A program made the translations under genes and the position numbers. From CAWKDG01 sp963848355 (GTDB lineage Bacteria > Actinomycetota > Acidimicrobiia > Acidimicrobiales > UBA8190): a stretch of 64,000 nt of DNA. The stretch spans positions 62,001-126,000 of the forward strand of contig CAWKDG010000002.1 in assembly GCA_963848355.1 (NCBI GenBank), read 5' to 3'. Below the pieces are notes generated by a model that searched no databases, had not been told where the DNA came from, and was given only the letters and a program-made list of their open reading frames with translations. The stretch's first letter is position 1, and each line of letters opens with the position of its first letter. Positions 17,674-27,059 of the stretch are shown here, in pieces.

Positions 17674-18432
17674 TCAGAGCGGCAACTCCTTCTTGAGCAG
17701 GCCATCGCCGGTGCCACGGCCCGATAATGTCCAGATCCATTCGACGGCATCGATGGTGAGCTCCTCGTCGCCGGTGCCGCGGACGTATGTGCCGCCCGCC
17801 GGACCTTCGAGGTGGAGGGTGATCGAGAGGTCGTAGAGTTTCGTCCATTCGGCCACCATGTCCTCAATTAACCGGCCGTCGTGTTCGTGCGTCAGCACCG
17901 GCGCAAGACCCACGGCCCGACAGGTGTCGATCCGGTGCATCCACGTGTCGCGTGTAAACACCACATCCATCAGGTACGAACCCATGGGCTTCCTCCCGAT
18001 CACGGGACCGAAGTCGAGGGGGACGGGCCGCATGAACGGTGGGAAGTGCCGACGGCCCTTGAGCGCTTTTGGCCACGTCGACTTCCATTGGCCCACCAAT
18101 TCGTCGGTCGACAGATGCTCCCGCTCTTCGACCTGAACCTCGTTCATCCCATGGATAAAGTGGTCGTAGTTCTTCACCGTGGCCCGTTTCTTGCCGGCCC
18201 GCATGGCCTTCACGAACACCCGGAAGGACGCGTTGCTCTCGGCGAAGCCGAGCACGTGTTGGGTGAGCTGCTTGACGGTCCAGTCGGTGTTCACTGTCTG
18301 AACCGCCCAGTCCTCAGGCCGCAACTGGCCCAGCATGTCCGTGTAGCGCCGGTACTCGGTCTCGGCGAGGACCATGCCTTCTTTGTGGTCGATCGGGGCA
18401 ATGCCTTCCACCCTGATTGCCGTCTCTCTCAC
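17674..18432 (-). CDS. Maleylpyruvate isomerase/DinB-family protein
   Basis: 252 residues from a GTG at 18432 that overlaps the stop of the TetR gene (GTGA). The N-terminal four-helix DinB-type domain contains DWTVKQLTQHVLGFAESNASF. The middle YLMDVVFTRDTWMHRIDTCRAVG resembles the mycothiol-dependent maleylpyruvate isomerase family, with a C-terminal SCP2-like part (about 190-250). The family handles thiol-dependent isomerisation or detoxification in actinobacteria. It is probably controlled by the co-transcribed TetR regulator. Confidence 0.8.
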   Translation of the reverse strand: MRETAIRVEGIAPIDHKEGMVLAETEYRRYTDMLGQLRPEDWAVQTVNTDWTVKQLTQHVLGFAESNASFRVFVKAMRAGKKRATVKNYDHFIHGMNEVQVEEREHLSTDELVGQWKSTWPKALKGRRHFPPFMRPVPLDFGPVIGRKPMGSYLMDVVFTRDTWMHRIDTCRAVGLAPVLTHEHDGRLIEDMVAEWTKLYDLSITLHLEGPAGGTYVRGTGDEELTIDAVEWIWTLSGRGTGDGLLKKELPL

Positions 18433-19034
18433 TTCCGCCTCCCCTTCTTCTTGGTTTCGCTCACATGGTCGAGAAACATGTCCACGGCGTCGTCGACGAG
18501 CCGGACCCAACGGTCGGTCCCGGGTTCGTTGGCGATCTGCTGGAACGAGAGTCCGGAGATAATCCCGGTCCAAAGGTCGAACCACTCCGGCTTGATCCCG
18601 ACCTTGGCAAATTGCTTCTTTCCGAGGTCGACGATCCGTACGGCCACGGCATAGCTCTCAGACGACGGCTCGAACCCCGGAATCGTGCGCATGAACATGA
18701 GTTGAGCGCGAGCCGCGTCCTCGACCGTGAAGCCGACGTACAGCCGGGCGCTGGCCCGAAAAGAGTCCTCGGGGTCGCCGGCCTCGGCTATGGCCTCGCA
18801 GCGCCTGAGGAGCTCGAGGTTCCCTTGGAGGAACATGGCGTCGTAAATCGCGTGCTTGGAATCGAAGTAGGAGTAAAGCGATGGCGGCTGCATGCCCACC
18901 TTGTTGGCCAGGTCCCTCAGGGTCAGTGCGGCCAGGCCCTCCGCCCGTACCAACTCCCAGGCAGCATCGAGGATCTCAAGCTTGGTCGCCTCACGACGTT
19001 CGGCACGCCTATCTCGAATAGGAATCTCTATCAT
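18429..19034 (-). CDS. TetR/AcrR-family transcriptional regulator
   Basis: 201 residues. The N-terminal helix-turn-helix (about 18-62) includes ILDAAWELVRAEGLAALTLR and PPSLYSYFDSKHAIYDAMF. The remainder is a helical ligand-binding domain. First gene of a two-gene operon with the maleylpyruvate isomerase-like gene. A palindromic site just upstream (19047-19059) may be its own operator. The ligand is unknown. Confidence 0.9.
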   Translation of the reverse strand: MIEIPIRDRRAERREATKLEILDAAWELVRAEGLAALTLRDLANKVGMQPPSLYSYFDSKHAIYDAMFLQGNLELLRRCEAIAEAGDPEDSFRASARLYVGFTVEDAARAQLMFMRTIPGFEPSSESYAVAVRIVDLGKKQFAKVGIKPEWFDLWTGIISGLSFQQIANEPGTDRWVRLVDDAVDMFLDHVSETKKKGRRK

Positions 19035-19046
19035 TGTTCAAGTAGT

Positions 19047-19059
19047 CTAATAACGTTAG
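19047..19059. promoter_or_regulatory. Possible TetR operator
   Basis: CTAATAACGTTAG, a 13-base imperfect palindrome 13 bases upstream of the TetR start. Position and symmetry suit autoregulation; no experimental support. Confidence 0.35.
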
Positions 19060-19335
19060 GTAGTTTCGTCAAGGGAAAACCGTCGCCACCTTGGTCAGGG
19101 GGAACAGCCTCCCGTCGCGCCGGGCGAGTTCCTGGGGGCGATACCCGGAGATGGGCGCTACTCGAAACGACCGGCCGGCACCTCGTCTCGCCGGAATCCG
19201 ATCCTGGACTCTGACCGGGTGATTTGTGGAGACTCCCCTCCTTGCGCTGTGGAGACTCCCCCGCCGGTGCCACGGCGCCCCCGCTCTCAGGCTTCTATGA
19301 ACATCCAAAGGGTGCTCAGGGGAAAGCGTGAGCAC

Positions 19336-19417
19336 CGTTGGAGCTGGCGATGAGTGCATGACTCGTCCGCCACCCCGGGAAGTGCACAAGATGCCGGCCT
19401 CCGGGCCGGCGTCTTGC
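19336..19417 (+). repeat. Dispersed hairpin repeat, copy B
   Basis: CGTTGGAGCTGGCGATGAGT, a GCATG loop, ACTCGTCCGCCACC, then CCCGGGAAGTGCA and the second hairpin at 19387-19416. In that second stem AAAA/TTTT of copy A has become AAGA/TCTT, a compensated change. It follows the same order as copy A but lacks its upstream GGCACCCGTCGTGTTCA segment. Confidence 0.75.
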
Positions 19418-19491
19418 TTTGGAGACGATCGAGTTCTCGTGGACAAGCCCTCGTCCGCTCCCGGATAACACTCCTCTCGGAACGAGCACTT

Positions 19492-20313
19492 TCAGGATGG
19501 CCCCGCCGTCCCGACCGAACAGGCGACTTCCGCACTTGGAATGCAGGACGACTGCGTCCCAGGAGGAGACGGCGGTGGAGACTTGGGGGAGGATGGGATT
19601 CCAGGTCCGGGCAGGTTCAAGGTCTGTGTCGAGACGCCGGTCGCCGTCGAGACGATCGCAGCAGAGATGCTCTCGCTCCCTGGCCACCAGGCAAGGAACA
19701 CTCCGTTGCCGCTGGTCGCCGTCACCTTGCTCCCATTCCCGAGGACAAGTTTCACACCTCTGACCCCATCACCGGCGCGACCTTCCACCAAGGTGTACGG
19801 CTGACTCTCGCGGGCCAAGACGCTGTCCTCGTCCACCGCGATCCCGCCGGTGCTCACGGGTTCTCCCGACTGCATGAGCCAGCGCAATGTCGAGTTGCCA
19901 TCCGGCGTGGTGATGCACAGGACGCCACTCCCAGTGCCGTTGCCCAACACTGTGACCGTGTAGGGACCCCGAACATCGCTCAGCTCGGGCACCAGGGATG
20001 CGGAATCGGCACCTTTGTTGAGGGAAGGCGGAAGCTGCGTAAGGGTCGTCTGACAGTCGGTGTCGGCACTCGTTAGTTGGCCGCTGGCGGGCGCTGTCGG
20101 GGAAGCCGACCAGCCGGCGAACGCGGGCGGTGGGCTCCCCCCAACAAGCACGATTGTCGAGACCGCGGCGGCCACACCGGTCGCCCCGGCGACGGCCACC
20201 CACTTCACCGGCTTGCGCCGCCTTTGGGAAAGGACAGACACGAGCGCCGCCTGGTGCGAGACAATCCACGCCTCGCTGAGTTCGGGGACGGGTGCGGGCT
20301 GCAAATCGATCAT
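19492..20313 (-). CDS. Single-pass membrane protein, likely anti-sigma partner
   Basis: 273 residues. A short cytoplasmic N-terminus (1-36) is followed by one membrane segment (about 37-60) and an exported, Ser/Thr/Gly/Pro-rich domain. It overlaps the upstream sigma gene by ATGA, the usual arrangement for an ECF sigma factor and its membrane anti-sigma. No zinc-binding HxxxCxxC anti-sigma motif is present, so the role is inferred from context only. The C-terminal tail is proline-rich with a few cysteines. Confidence 0.6.
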   Translation of the reverse strand: MIDLQPAPVPELSEAWIVSHQAALVSVLSQRRRKPVKWVAVAGATGVAAAVSTIVLVGGSPPPAFAGWSASPTAPASGQLTSADTDCQTTLTQLPPSLNKGADSASLVPELSDVRGPYTVTVLGNGTGSGVLCITTPDGNSTLRWLMQSGEPVSTGGIAVDEDSVLARESQPYTLVEGRAGDGVRGVKLVLGNGSKVTATSGNGVFLAWWPGSESISAAIVSTATGVSTQTLNLPGPGIPSSPKSPPPSPPGTQSSCIPSAEVACSVGTAGPS

Positions 20314-20891
20314 GAGGACTCCTTCAGGACGGGGTGAGCAGTAGCGGTGAGTGCAACCTGGAGCTTCGACCGGGCCCGTGAGAGACGTGATCGTACGGTG
20401 CCGACCGGTATTGCCAGCGCCATGGCCGCCTCCTCATAGGACAAACCACTCCACAAGACCAACATGACCACCTCCTGCTCCCGTTCGGGGAGAGCGGAGA
20501 CAGCCTCAAGTGCGTCCCGCAGTCCAGCTTCGGTCGCGGATCGCGCCATAACCTCTTCTTCTGCCGGAGGGACAGCCAAGGGGGCAGGAAGCCGTTTCAA
20601 GACCGCCTCGTAACGGTGCTGCCTTCTCCTGGCGTTGCGCACAACGTTGTTCGCGACACCAAGGAGCCATGGGAGGGCACCGTCATCCTGGGTCGTCGGA
20701 ACCCGGTCTCGATGCCGCCAAGCCTCAAGGAACGTGATGCTCGTGAGGTCCTCGGCGAAGGAGAGGTCAGCCGTACGGCGGGCACAGAAGGAATAGACAG
20801 CTTTAGCGTGACACCCGAAGAGCTCCCCAAACACAATGGCCTCTGACAGCTCGCCAACAGGAGTTGCGCGGGTCGCCTTGGTGAACCTCAC
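20310..20891 (-). CDS. ECF-type RNA polymerase sigma factor
   Basis: 193 residues. Region 2 (about 25-85, with AEDLTSITFLEAWRHRDRVP) and region 4 (about 125-180, with ALPEREQEVVMLVLWSGLSY and VGTVRSRLSRARSKL) are joined by a short linker. Group IV sigma factors redirect RNA polymerase to a small stress regulon. The co-translated membrane protein downstream probably holds it inactive. Close relatives cannot be named from the sequence alone. Confidence 0.9.
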   Translation of the reverse strand: MRFTKATRATPVGELSEAIVFGELFGCHAKAVYSFCARRTADLSFAEDLTSITFLEAWRHRDRVPTTQDDGALPWLLGVANNVVRNARRRQHRYEAVLKRLPAPLAVPPAEEEVMARSATEAGLRDALEAVSALPEREQEVVMLVLWSGLSYEEAAMALAIPVGTVRSRLSRARSKLQVALTATAHPVLKESS

Positions 20892-21410
20892 AACTCATAA
20901 TGTCCGAATGGGCGCGATTAGTTCCCGTCAGGGCCAGACCGTCCGGAATTGCCGTTCTGAGCGCCCTGGCAGGTCCAAGCCGAGCCGTTCTCAGGCCGGT
21001 CGGGATCGCCCGATCCCCGTGACTCGGTAGTGACCCGGATCGCGCAAATTGTGCGACCCGTCGATCTACCTCGTGACCTCGGAGGTGCTCGCCCGCCCGG
21101 TATTGCGCACATCAGAACTGCCGCCAGCCGCTTGACACTGTCATCGGCACCGGCCAGGTCGGCGACCACCTGCCTGGCCAGTCGGGTTGCCTCGGATGTC
21201 GCTATCCCCGGACGGGGCATGTCGGGTGTTTTGGTGTTCCCAACCGGCGCTACAGGCGCGGATGAACCTCGCGTCCGTTGCCTCCGGGGTGTTGGCCGGT
21301 TTCCATCCACTTCATCATGCTTTCAAAACTCACACTGGCGTCGAAGCCGAAGAGCAGGGATTGGTATCCGGTAAAGAACTCGGGCTCACCGGTCGCGCGG
21401 CAGCTTCGAC
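20892..21410. other. Intergenic stretch, nothing clear
   Basis: Frames in this region have no ribosome site and atypical composition. A short reverse-strand segment (GIATSEATRLARQVVADLAG) looks protein-like but is isolated, and may be a decayed remnant. Confidence 0.4.
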
Positions 21411-21418
21411 CGAGAATC

Positions 21419-21643
21419 TCAGATCTCCCCTCCGATCGCAGACACCTTGCAAGCAGGATGTGCATGCGGAAGATCGGTACCCTCATAGAGAACGGCATCC
21501 TCACCCTCCGGGGAGCCGAACGTTGTGCGTGACTGCCCTTCGCTGATGGCGACCACCTGCTCCTCAAAAGCTCGACGAAGAGCGATCCGAATGACATCAT
21601 CTAGAATCAGGGTGTCAGCATCAGCGACCGTGTCGTACGCCAT
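21419..21643 (-). CDS. Hypothetical small protein
   Basis: 74 residues from the ATG at 21643, which has GGAGAG nine bases upstream; another ATG three codons earlier overlaps that site. The product is acidic with one helical segment (LDDVIRIALRRAFEEQVVAI) and no recognised domain. Kept because of the ribosome site and length; it may be non-functional. Confidence 0.4.
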   Translation of the reverse strand: MAYDTVADADTLILDDVIRIALRRAFEEQVVAISEGQSRTTFGSPEGEDAVLYEGTDLPHAHPACKVSAIGGEI

Positions 21644-21729
21644 GAATGTCATCTCTCCGGCGGAATCGTTTTCCTCATCAACATACGGCTCTTTCTCCGA
21701 TAGTGCCGAAGGTCACATCCTTCCCGGCG

Positions 21730-22866
21730 TCAGGAAGTGATGGGCACTTGCCAGATGAGCGACGTCCCGCCGGACTCTGGTGTCTCGGTAGTGAACTGAC
21801 CCTCAAGCTTCTCCGCTCGACGTCTGAGGTTGCCGAGGCCAAGCCCTTCCTCCCTCACCTCGGCATCATCGAGGCCTCGACCATTGTCGGTGATCTGAAG
21901 ACGGCACAGATCGTCTTTGACGCTGACCGATACGGTGCCCTCGGTGGCATGGGCATGTCGTCCGATGTTGGTTATGGCTTCTCGGAGGACGGCGAGGATG
22001 TGTTCGCCCAATTGAGCCGAAATCATGGTATCGACGGCTCCGTCGAAGGTGACCCGGACGACGAAGTCGACGACAGAAGCAAGATCACGCACGAGGGTGA
22101 TGACCGCCGCCCTGATCCCCTTGTCGATCTCGGCTGAACCGAGCTCGTAAATCGTCGACCGAACTTGGCGGATGGTGTCGTCCAGGTCAGTGATCACCGC
22201 ACCGATCCTGTCGGCGAGCCCGGCCTTTGCCGCTGCTCCCGTCATGCTCTGGAGCGATAGCCCGGCGGCGAAGAGGCGTTGGATCACGTTGTCATGCAGG
22301 TCCCGGGCCATGCGATCCCGGTCCTCGTAGACGGCCCTCTCTAGGACACCCATGTTCAGACGGTTGTTCTCGATGGCGATGCCCGCGCCCAGAGCCAGGG
22401 CATCCACGAGTGCTTCGTCGTCGGCGGTGAACTCCGACCAGCCGATCTTGTCGGTCAGGTAGAGGTTGCCGTAGACCTCGTCGCGAACCTTGATCGGCAC
22501 TCCGAGGAACGAGGTCATCGGAGGGTGGTTGAGTGGGAAGCCGTAGCTGTCAGGGTGAAAACCCAGGTCGGCCAAGCGCAGGGGACGGGGGTCGGTGATG
22601 AGTGCTCCGAGGACTCCGAGGCCTTTGGGTCGCGGCCCGATCCGTTCTTCGTCGTCGGGATCAAGACCGACCGTCACGAACTGGGCTAGGGCGTTGCGCT
22701 CATCGTTCAGGACGCCGAGAGCGCCGTAACGTGCTCCCGTCATCGAGCAGGCCTCCTCGATGAAATGGCGGAGCAGGGTCGGGAGGTCGAGATCGGCCTG
22801 GAGCAGCAGCATTGCTTCCAGGATGCGACGAAGCTTGGCGGGATCCTCGATCGACCGGTAGGGCAT
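21730..22866 (-). CDS. GAF-domain sensor histidine kinase (DevS/NarX type)
   Basis: 378 residues. One GAF domain spans about 28-168. The HisKA_3 dimerisation helix follows, with the phospho-acceptor His191 in DRMARDLHDNVIQRLFA. The HATPase domain has the N-box in REAITNIGRHAHA and DNGRGLD. Mycobacterial DevS/DosT have two GAF domains with heme; this protein has one, and a heme ligand cannot be assigned. No response regulator gene is adjacent, so the kinase is an orphan in this window. Confidence 0.9.
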   Translation of the reverse strand: MPYRSIEDPAKLRRILEAMLLLQADLDLPTLLRHFIEEACSMTGARYGALGVLNDERNALAQFVTVGLDPDDEERIGPRPKGLGVLGALITDPRPLRLADLGFHPDSYGFPLNHPPMTSFLGVPIKVRDEVYGNLYLTDKIGWSEFTADDEALVDALALGAGIAIENNRLNMGVLERAVYEDRDRMARDLHDNVIQRLFAAGLSLQSMTGAAAKAGLADRIGAVITDLDDTIRQVRSTIYELGSAEIDKGIRAAVITLVRDLASVVDFVVRVTFDGAVDTMISAQLGEHILAVLREAITNIGRHAHATEGTVSVSVKDDLCRLQITDNGRGLDDAEVREEGLGLGNLRRRAEKLEGQFTTETPESGGTSLIWQVPITS

Positions 22867-23163
22867 GACGCTGTCCGTTCTTCAGCGTCACCGGGGTCTT
22901 GGGCGAAGGCCAAATAGGAAGTGCTTCTGTGTAAGTAACCCTACCCCATGAGCCCGTCAAAGCGACCGGTTCCGGCGGGAAAGAGCCCATCCGTGCGGGA
23001 ACCCTCTACGGAGTGACCGGGGGCAGTTCATTCCAAGGTCTGCATTGGAGTATGTCCTGGTGTGACCATCGGGCTGCAGGGCCAAAGGCTCCTGTTCGGC
23101 AGTCCCCTGATATGCGGGCCGACAGCGTGGACTCTCGCTTCGCGGTCGAGCAGGATGGGGTCC
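22867..23163. other. Intergenic region between kinase and VOC gene
   Basis: Divergent promoter space of about 300 bases. No further feature recognised. Confidence 0.4.
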
Positions 23164-23535
23164 ATGCTCGATCACCTCTCCATCCAGTGCGCCGATCCAG
23201 AGGCCAGCGCCGCCTTCTACGATGCCGTCCTCGCCCCGCTCGGAGGAAGGCGAGCTATGGCATTCCAGTCCACCGTCGGCTTCGGTATCACGACCAAACC
23301 GGTGTTCTGGGTCGGACCCCGAGAGACGGGGGATGGATTCCGAGAGCTCCACATCGCTTTTCAAGCCCCTGACCGAGCCGCCGTACAAGCGTTCATGAAT
23401 GCGGCAATCGAGGCTGGTGCCGAGGTGCTCCACGGAGCCCGTTTGTGGCCCGAACACCACCTCAACTACTACGCTGCTTTCGTTCGCGACCCCGATGGCA
23501 ACAATGTCGAAGCCGTTTGCCACACCCCGGAGTAG
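23164..23535 (+). CDS. VOC-family protein (glyoxalase/dioxygenase fold)
   Basis: 123 residues from the ATG at 23164 (an ATG three codons earlier is possible). A single VOC module pair: MLDHLSIQCADPEASAAFYD at the start, His in FRELHIAFQA, and the C-terminal FVRDPDGNNVEAVCH with a metal-ligand Glu. These are metal-dependent lyases, dioxygenases or binding proteins; the substrate is unknown. Confidence 0.85.
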   Translation: MLDHLSIQCADPEASAAFYDAVLAPLGGRRAMAFQSTVGFGITTKPVFWVGPRETGDGFRELHIAFQAPDRAAVQAFMNAAIEAGAEVLHGARLWPEHHLNYYAAFVRDPDGNNVEAVCHTPE

Positions 23536-24067
23536 CAGCAGGCGCTCGAGCAAGCGCCGATGCGGCCATTCTCGCGTCCGGTACTGCCAGGTTCTGTGCC
23601 CCCGAACCCGAACTAGGCCAGCGTCCGGACCGACGGCCCGGTCGAGATCACACCCGGTACCGGATGCCTGGAGAACCGGTACAGACCGACCTGAGCGCCA
23701 TGGGTCGGACGAAAGTAGGACGCCCTTCGTTGCGACCACAAACAGGTCACCATATGCGGTTTTCTCAAGGCGATTTTCTGCCGGAGACCGTAGGCCCCAA
23801 ATCGAAACGGCTGGGGTCAAAGCATGCAGCGATTTTCAAGTTGATCCCCGCCCCCGCCCTATTCCCATGAATGGGTAACCACAATGTGCCACCCGGCCAG
23901 GACTCTGACGACCACTCGATGTCGGAGGACTGTCACACCTGTGTGGCTCTGGCGCTCCGAGACCTAGCTAGAGGCGCCTATCGCGGGGCACCAGGGACCT
24001 TCGCCTCTAGTGCATTTACCGTCTTGGACCGAAGCTGGAGAGGAACTTGGGCGGAAGGGGAAGGGAA
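23536..24067. other. Gene-free stretch
   Basis: About 530 bases with only unsupported short frames. No repeat or hairpin of note apart from a small CCCATGAATGGG palindrome near 23866-23877. Confidence 0.4.
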
Positions 24068-24511
24068 ATGGAGAGTACGACTCTCGACGTCCTCACGATC
24101 GACGAGTGCCAGTGGCTGCTTCGTGAGAATGTTGGAAGCGTTGGAAGGATCGGTGTCTCCGTTGGAGCCGTTCCCGAGGTTCTGCCGGTCAACTTCGCCA
24201 TGAGCGGTGGCGACATCGTGTTCCGAACCAGTCGAGGGACGAAGTTGCACGCAGCCGCTACCAACGCCGTGGTCGCCTTTGAAGTGGACGGCTCAGACGA
24301 GGTGTCCGGTTGGAGCGTCCTCGTTGTGGGTCAAGCCTCGGAAGTCACGGATCCGGCTGACATAGCCGCGGCACTCGCCGTGATTCCTGACGGATGGGCG
24401 CCTGGCGAACACGAGCATGTCGTGAGGTTGGAAGCAACTCGTGTGACTGGTCGTCGGATTCGTCGAATCCAGAATCAATCAGGCACTCCCGACGTGCATG
24501 TGGTGCGGTGA
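24068..24511 (+). CDS. Pyridoxamine 5'-phosphate oxidase-family protein
   Basis: 147 residues from the ATG at 24068, preceded by a GGAAGGGGAAGGGA purine-rich ribosome site. The split-barrel start TIDECQWLLRENVGSVGRIG is followed by PEVLPVNFAMSGGDIVFRTS and GTKLHAAATNAVVAFEVD. This matches the Rv1155/nitroimidazole-resistance-like flavin or F420-binding group. It probably reduces small molecules using FMN or F420; the cofactor is not certain. Confidence 0.88.
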   Translation: MESTTLDVLTIDECQWLLRENVGSVGRIGVSVGAVPEVLPVNFAMSGGDIVFRTSRGTKLHAAATNAVVAFEVDGSDEVSGWSVLVVGQASEVTDPADIAAALAVIPDGWAPGEHEHVVRLEATRVTGRRIRRIQNQSGTPDVHVVR

Positions 24512-24626
24512 CGCATCGTCGTTAACGCCCTCGACCTGTTTGTCGGAAGCGCATTCTCCCCCATCCGGTTTCGGGCCCGGCATGGTGGCCAGTGGTCGAA
24601 CCAAGGGTTGCACTCACGTCGTGGCC

Positions 24627-24699
24627 GGCACCCGTCGTGTTCATGAACCCTTCGTTGGAGGTGGCGATGAGTCTCAGTCTCGTCCGCCACCCCGGGAAG
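24627..24699 (+). repeat. Dispersed hairpin repeat, copy C
   Basis: GGCACCCGTCGTGTTCATGA and CGTTGGAGGTGGCGATGAG are shared almost exactly with copy A. Then come a TCTCAGT loop, CTCGTCCGCCACC and CCCGGGAAG. The second hairpin found in copies A and B is missing. Confidence 0.75.
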
Positions 24700-24735
24700 C
24701 CCTCCAGTGGCCGACCGACCGGTGCGGATCGAATC

Positions 24736-26293
24736 TCAGGGGAAAATAGCGACTGCCATCGCGTACCCGACTCCACCAGAAGGTGCTTGCCCAAGGACCG
24801 AATTCGTACCTCCCGCTCCACCGTCGCCACCGACCCCAAATGTGATCGTCGCACCTGGGGCGATGGCGGCCGTCGAGGAGAACGCTTCGAGGACGCCGAT
24901 GCTGGGTCCGCCAAAGCCTCCGCTGCCCGAACCACCGGCTCCACCTCCGCCTCCAGATGCTCCGGGGGCCCCGGCGCCAGCAGTTCCTCCCTGGCCCGGC
25001 TGGCCGCGGCCGCCAAGGCCCGCCGATCCCCCGAGACCTCCGTTGCCGCCCTCCCCGCCATTCCCACCATTTCCGGCTGACACCGTGCTGTTGGCATCGA
25101 CCGAGACGTCGGAGCGCCACAAGTAGATCCCGAACGAACCGCCGCCATTCCCTCCGCCCGGTGCTGGTGCGCCATCGCCACCACCGCCGCCACCACCACC
25201 GCCGCCGCCACCACCGCCGTTGCCGCCCGCTTCGTTGGCACCTTCGATGCAGTCAAAGACGTTCTCAACGTCGCCGCTGCCAGAACCCCCTCCGCCGCCG
25301 CCGGAACCGGGGGTGCCCACAGTGCCCCCCGGAGAGTCGCCCGGATCCCAGAAAGGAGTCGGGGGCACCGATGGCGCCACCGGCTCCACCGCTGACTCCG
25401 CTGGCACCGTCGCTGCCGTCGGACCCGCCTTCCCCATTGGGTGCGTCAAAGCCTGGGCTGCCTTCTGCCGCAGAGGCGGACACCCATTGGAGGGCGACGT
25501 CCGAATCCACCTCTCGCAATCCGTAGGCACTGATGTCGACCCCCGTGCCGGACAAGCCGGATAGCGTGAGCAGTTGCAGGGTCGCACTGGCAACGTCCTG
25601 CGCCAAAACGGCCTGCGGCGCACCTTCGATGGTGGTCACGGCGCTGAGTGAGCGTGTCCACGTACCTGGCGTATAACCGCCGTCGACGTTCACGCCAGTC
25701 ACTAGCGACAATCCTGACGGCGACGCATACGTTCCGGCCGCCACATACACATCGGGAATGGGCGATAGAGCTGATGCCGCCGTGATGGCCGCCTGGATAG
25801 TCGCCTTGGGCGCCGTCTTCGTCCCCCGATTCAGGTCGTTGCCCGTCGGGGCGACGTAAATGGCCGAAGAGGGCGACACGGCGGTTGTTCCGATGAAGGT
25901 CTGGTCCGGTGCGGGGACACCCTTCGTGCTCAGGACGGGATCCGTGCCGGGGATCGTGTAAGTCACGAACGGGGTGACGCTGAGATCACTCGTCGTTCGT
26001 TGGGCCAGAGTAATCACTATCTTCTTCGCTCTTGCCTTGGCGACCGAGGTGACGACGTACCCCTCTACCGAGAACGGGAACGGCCCTGTCCCTTGGACCA
26101 TGTGCTTCACCGTGCTGGAGTAGGTCAGGACGAGCTCGTCTGCCTGTTTAGATTTCTTCGCCGCCACCATCGCCGCTTTCGTGATGGTGGGAGCCCTGGT
26201 GGCCGCCGCCGCCGTTGCGGCTGACGAGAGGCCGGCCCCGCAGACGAACAGGATCACCACCACAAACGGGAACAACCTTCTGAGCGCAGACAC
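24736..26293 (-). CDS. Exported DUF1565-like protein with glycine-rich (PGRS-like) C-terminus, frameshifted
   Basis: Starts at the ATG at 26293 with a signal peptide (about 1-30, LFPFVVVILFVCGAGLSSA). Next is a beta-strand-rich domain, then a DUF1565-type segment (YVAPTGNDLNRGTKTAPKAT, about 145-170) of the kind that opens parallel beta-helix proteins. After about residue 280 the protein is dominated by glycine. The frame breaks in the GGGGG run at 25361-25365; removing one base joins AIGAP to TPFWDPGDSPGGTVG and extends the protein to 24736, about 518 residues in all. A surface-exposed or secreted structural role is likely; no enzyme motif. Confidence 0.75.
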
Positions 26294-26435
26294 GAGGCCC
26301 CCTCAGCGTGAGAACTCTCACCCGGTGATCATGATCGATGAGGGTGCGCCGTTCGTCAAGCGGTCTGCCCAGCGCTTGGTGCCGTGATGGGCCGAGCCCA
26401 ACTCTACCACCACCATTCTGGACCCGTTAGCGCTA

Positions 26436-27014
26436 TCAGCCCTCGAGCAATCGTAGAGCCAATCGACGTCCCCGTCCTTGTGTCATTGCCAGAGCAATCC
26501 ACAGCTGGAATAAGGCATCGATGATCGTCTCTTGGTTCTCACCCACGTAGATGGGACGTAGGCCGACTCCCTCGATCACGCTCTCGATGGTCGCCCGATC
26601 GGCCTCAGGTGCCGAAAAGAACATGTCTGCTCTTCCTTCTGCGAACACAGGGTCAGCCATATTCTCACCACCGAGGGTATTAAATGCTCGCGCGTAACGA
26701 ATGGTGGACGGGAGGGATGACCTGGCGTTCGCCACGTCGGTGCCCATGCGATTCGTGGCGTCTATGACGAGCTTTCCGGAGAGGACGTCACCGAACTGCG
26801 CCGTCAAATCGGCGACCGCTGCTCCGGGAACAGCGAGAATGACGACGTCCGGACTGATCAATGCTTCACCAATGGGGAGTACGGGCGCTTTTGTCTCGGG
26901 TGTCGCTTGTTCCTCGCCGTGTCGGGAACCAAACATCACCTGATGTCCCGAATGCGACAGCGCGCGACCGAGTGTCGTGCCGATGAAGCCAGTTCCGATG
27001 ATGGTGATCTTCAT
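26436..27014 (-). CDS. F420H2:NADP oxidoreductase-like protein (NADPH-dependent F420 reductase family)
   Basis: 192 residues from the ATG at 27014, with GGAGAG eight bases upstream. The Rossmann motif is IIGTGFIGTTLGRALSHSGH (4-23). FGSRHGE follows strand 2, where the Ser/Arg suggest NADP(H). Then DVVILAVPG and KLVIDATNRMG. The family includes F420-dependent NADP reductases and NAD(P)-binding pyrroline-5-carboxylate reductase-like proteins; F420 use is inferred from the family and host type. Confidence 0.82.
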   Translation of the reverse strand: MKITIIGTGFIGTTLGRALSHSGHQVMFGSRHGEEQATPETKAPVLPIGEALISPDVVILAVPGAAVADLTAQFGDVLSGKLVIDATNRMGTDVANARSSLPSTIRYARAFNTLGGENMADPVFAEGRADMFFSAPEADRATIESVIEGVGLRPIYVGENQETIIDALFQLWIALAMTQGRGRRLALRLLEG

Positions 27015-27059
27015 GGCGCTGCTCTCCTTCTCGGATGAACTCATCGGCCAACAGCGGCG

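Larger units (their letters stand above)
19035..19491. other. Intergenic stretch with direct repeat and hairpin repeat
   Basis: No convincing gene. It holds the TetR promoter side, a 14-base direct repeat TGTGGAGACTCCCC (19225-19238 and 19248-19261) and repeat copy B. Confidence 0.5.

Noticed and set aside
17421..24699. CRISPR array
   Set aside because: The hairpin repeats are few, differ in length, are spaced by kilobases rather than by regular spacers, and no cas genes are present.
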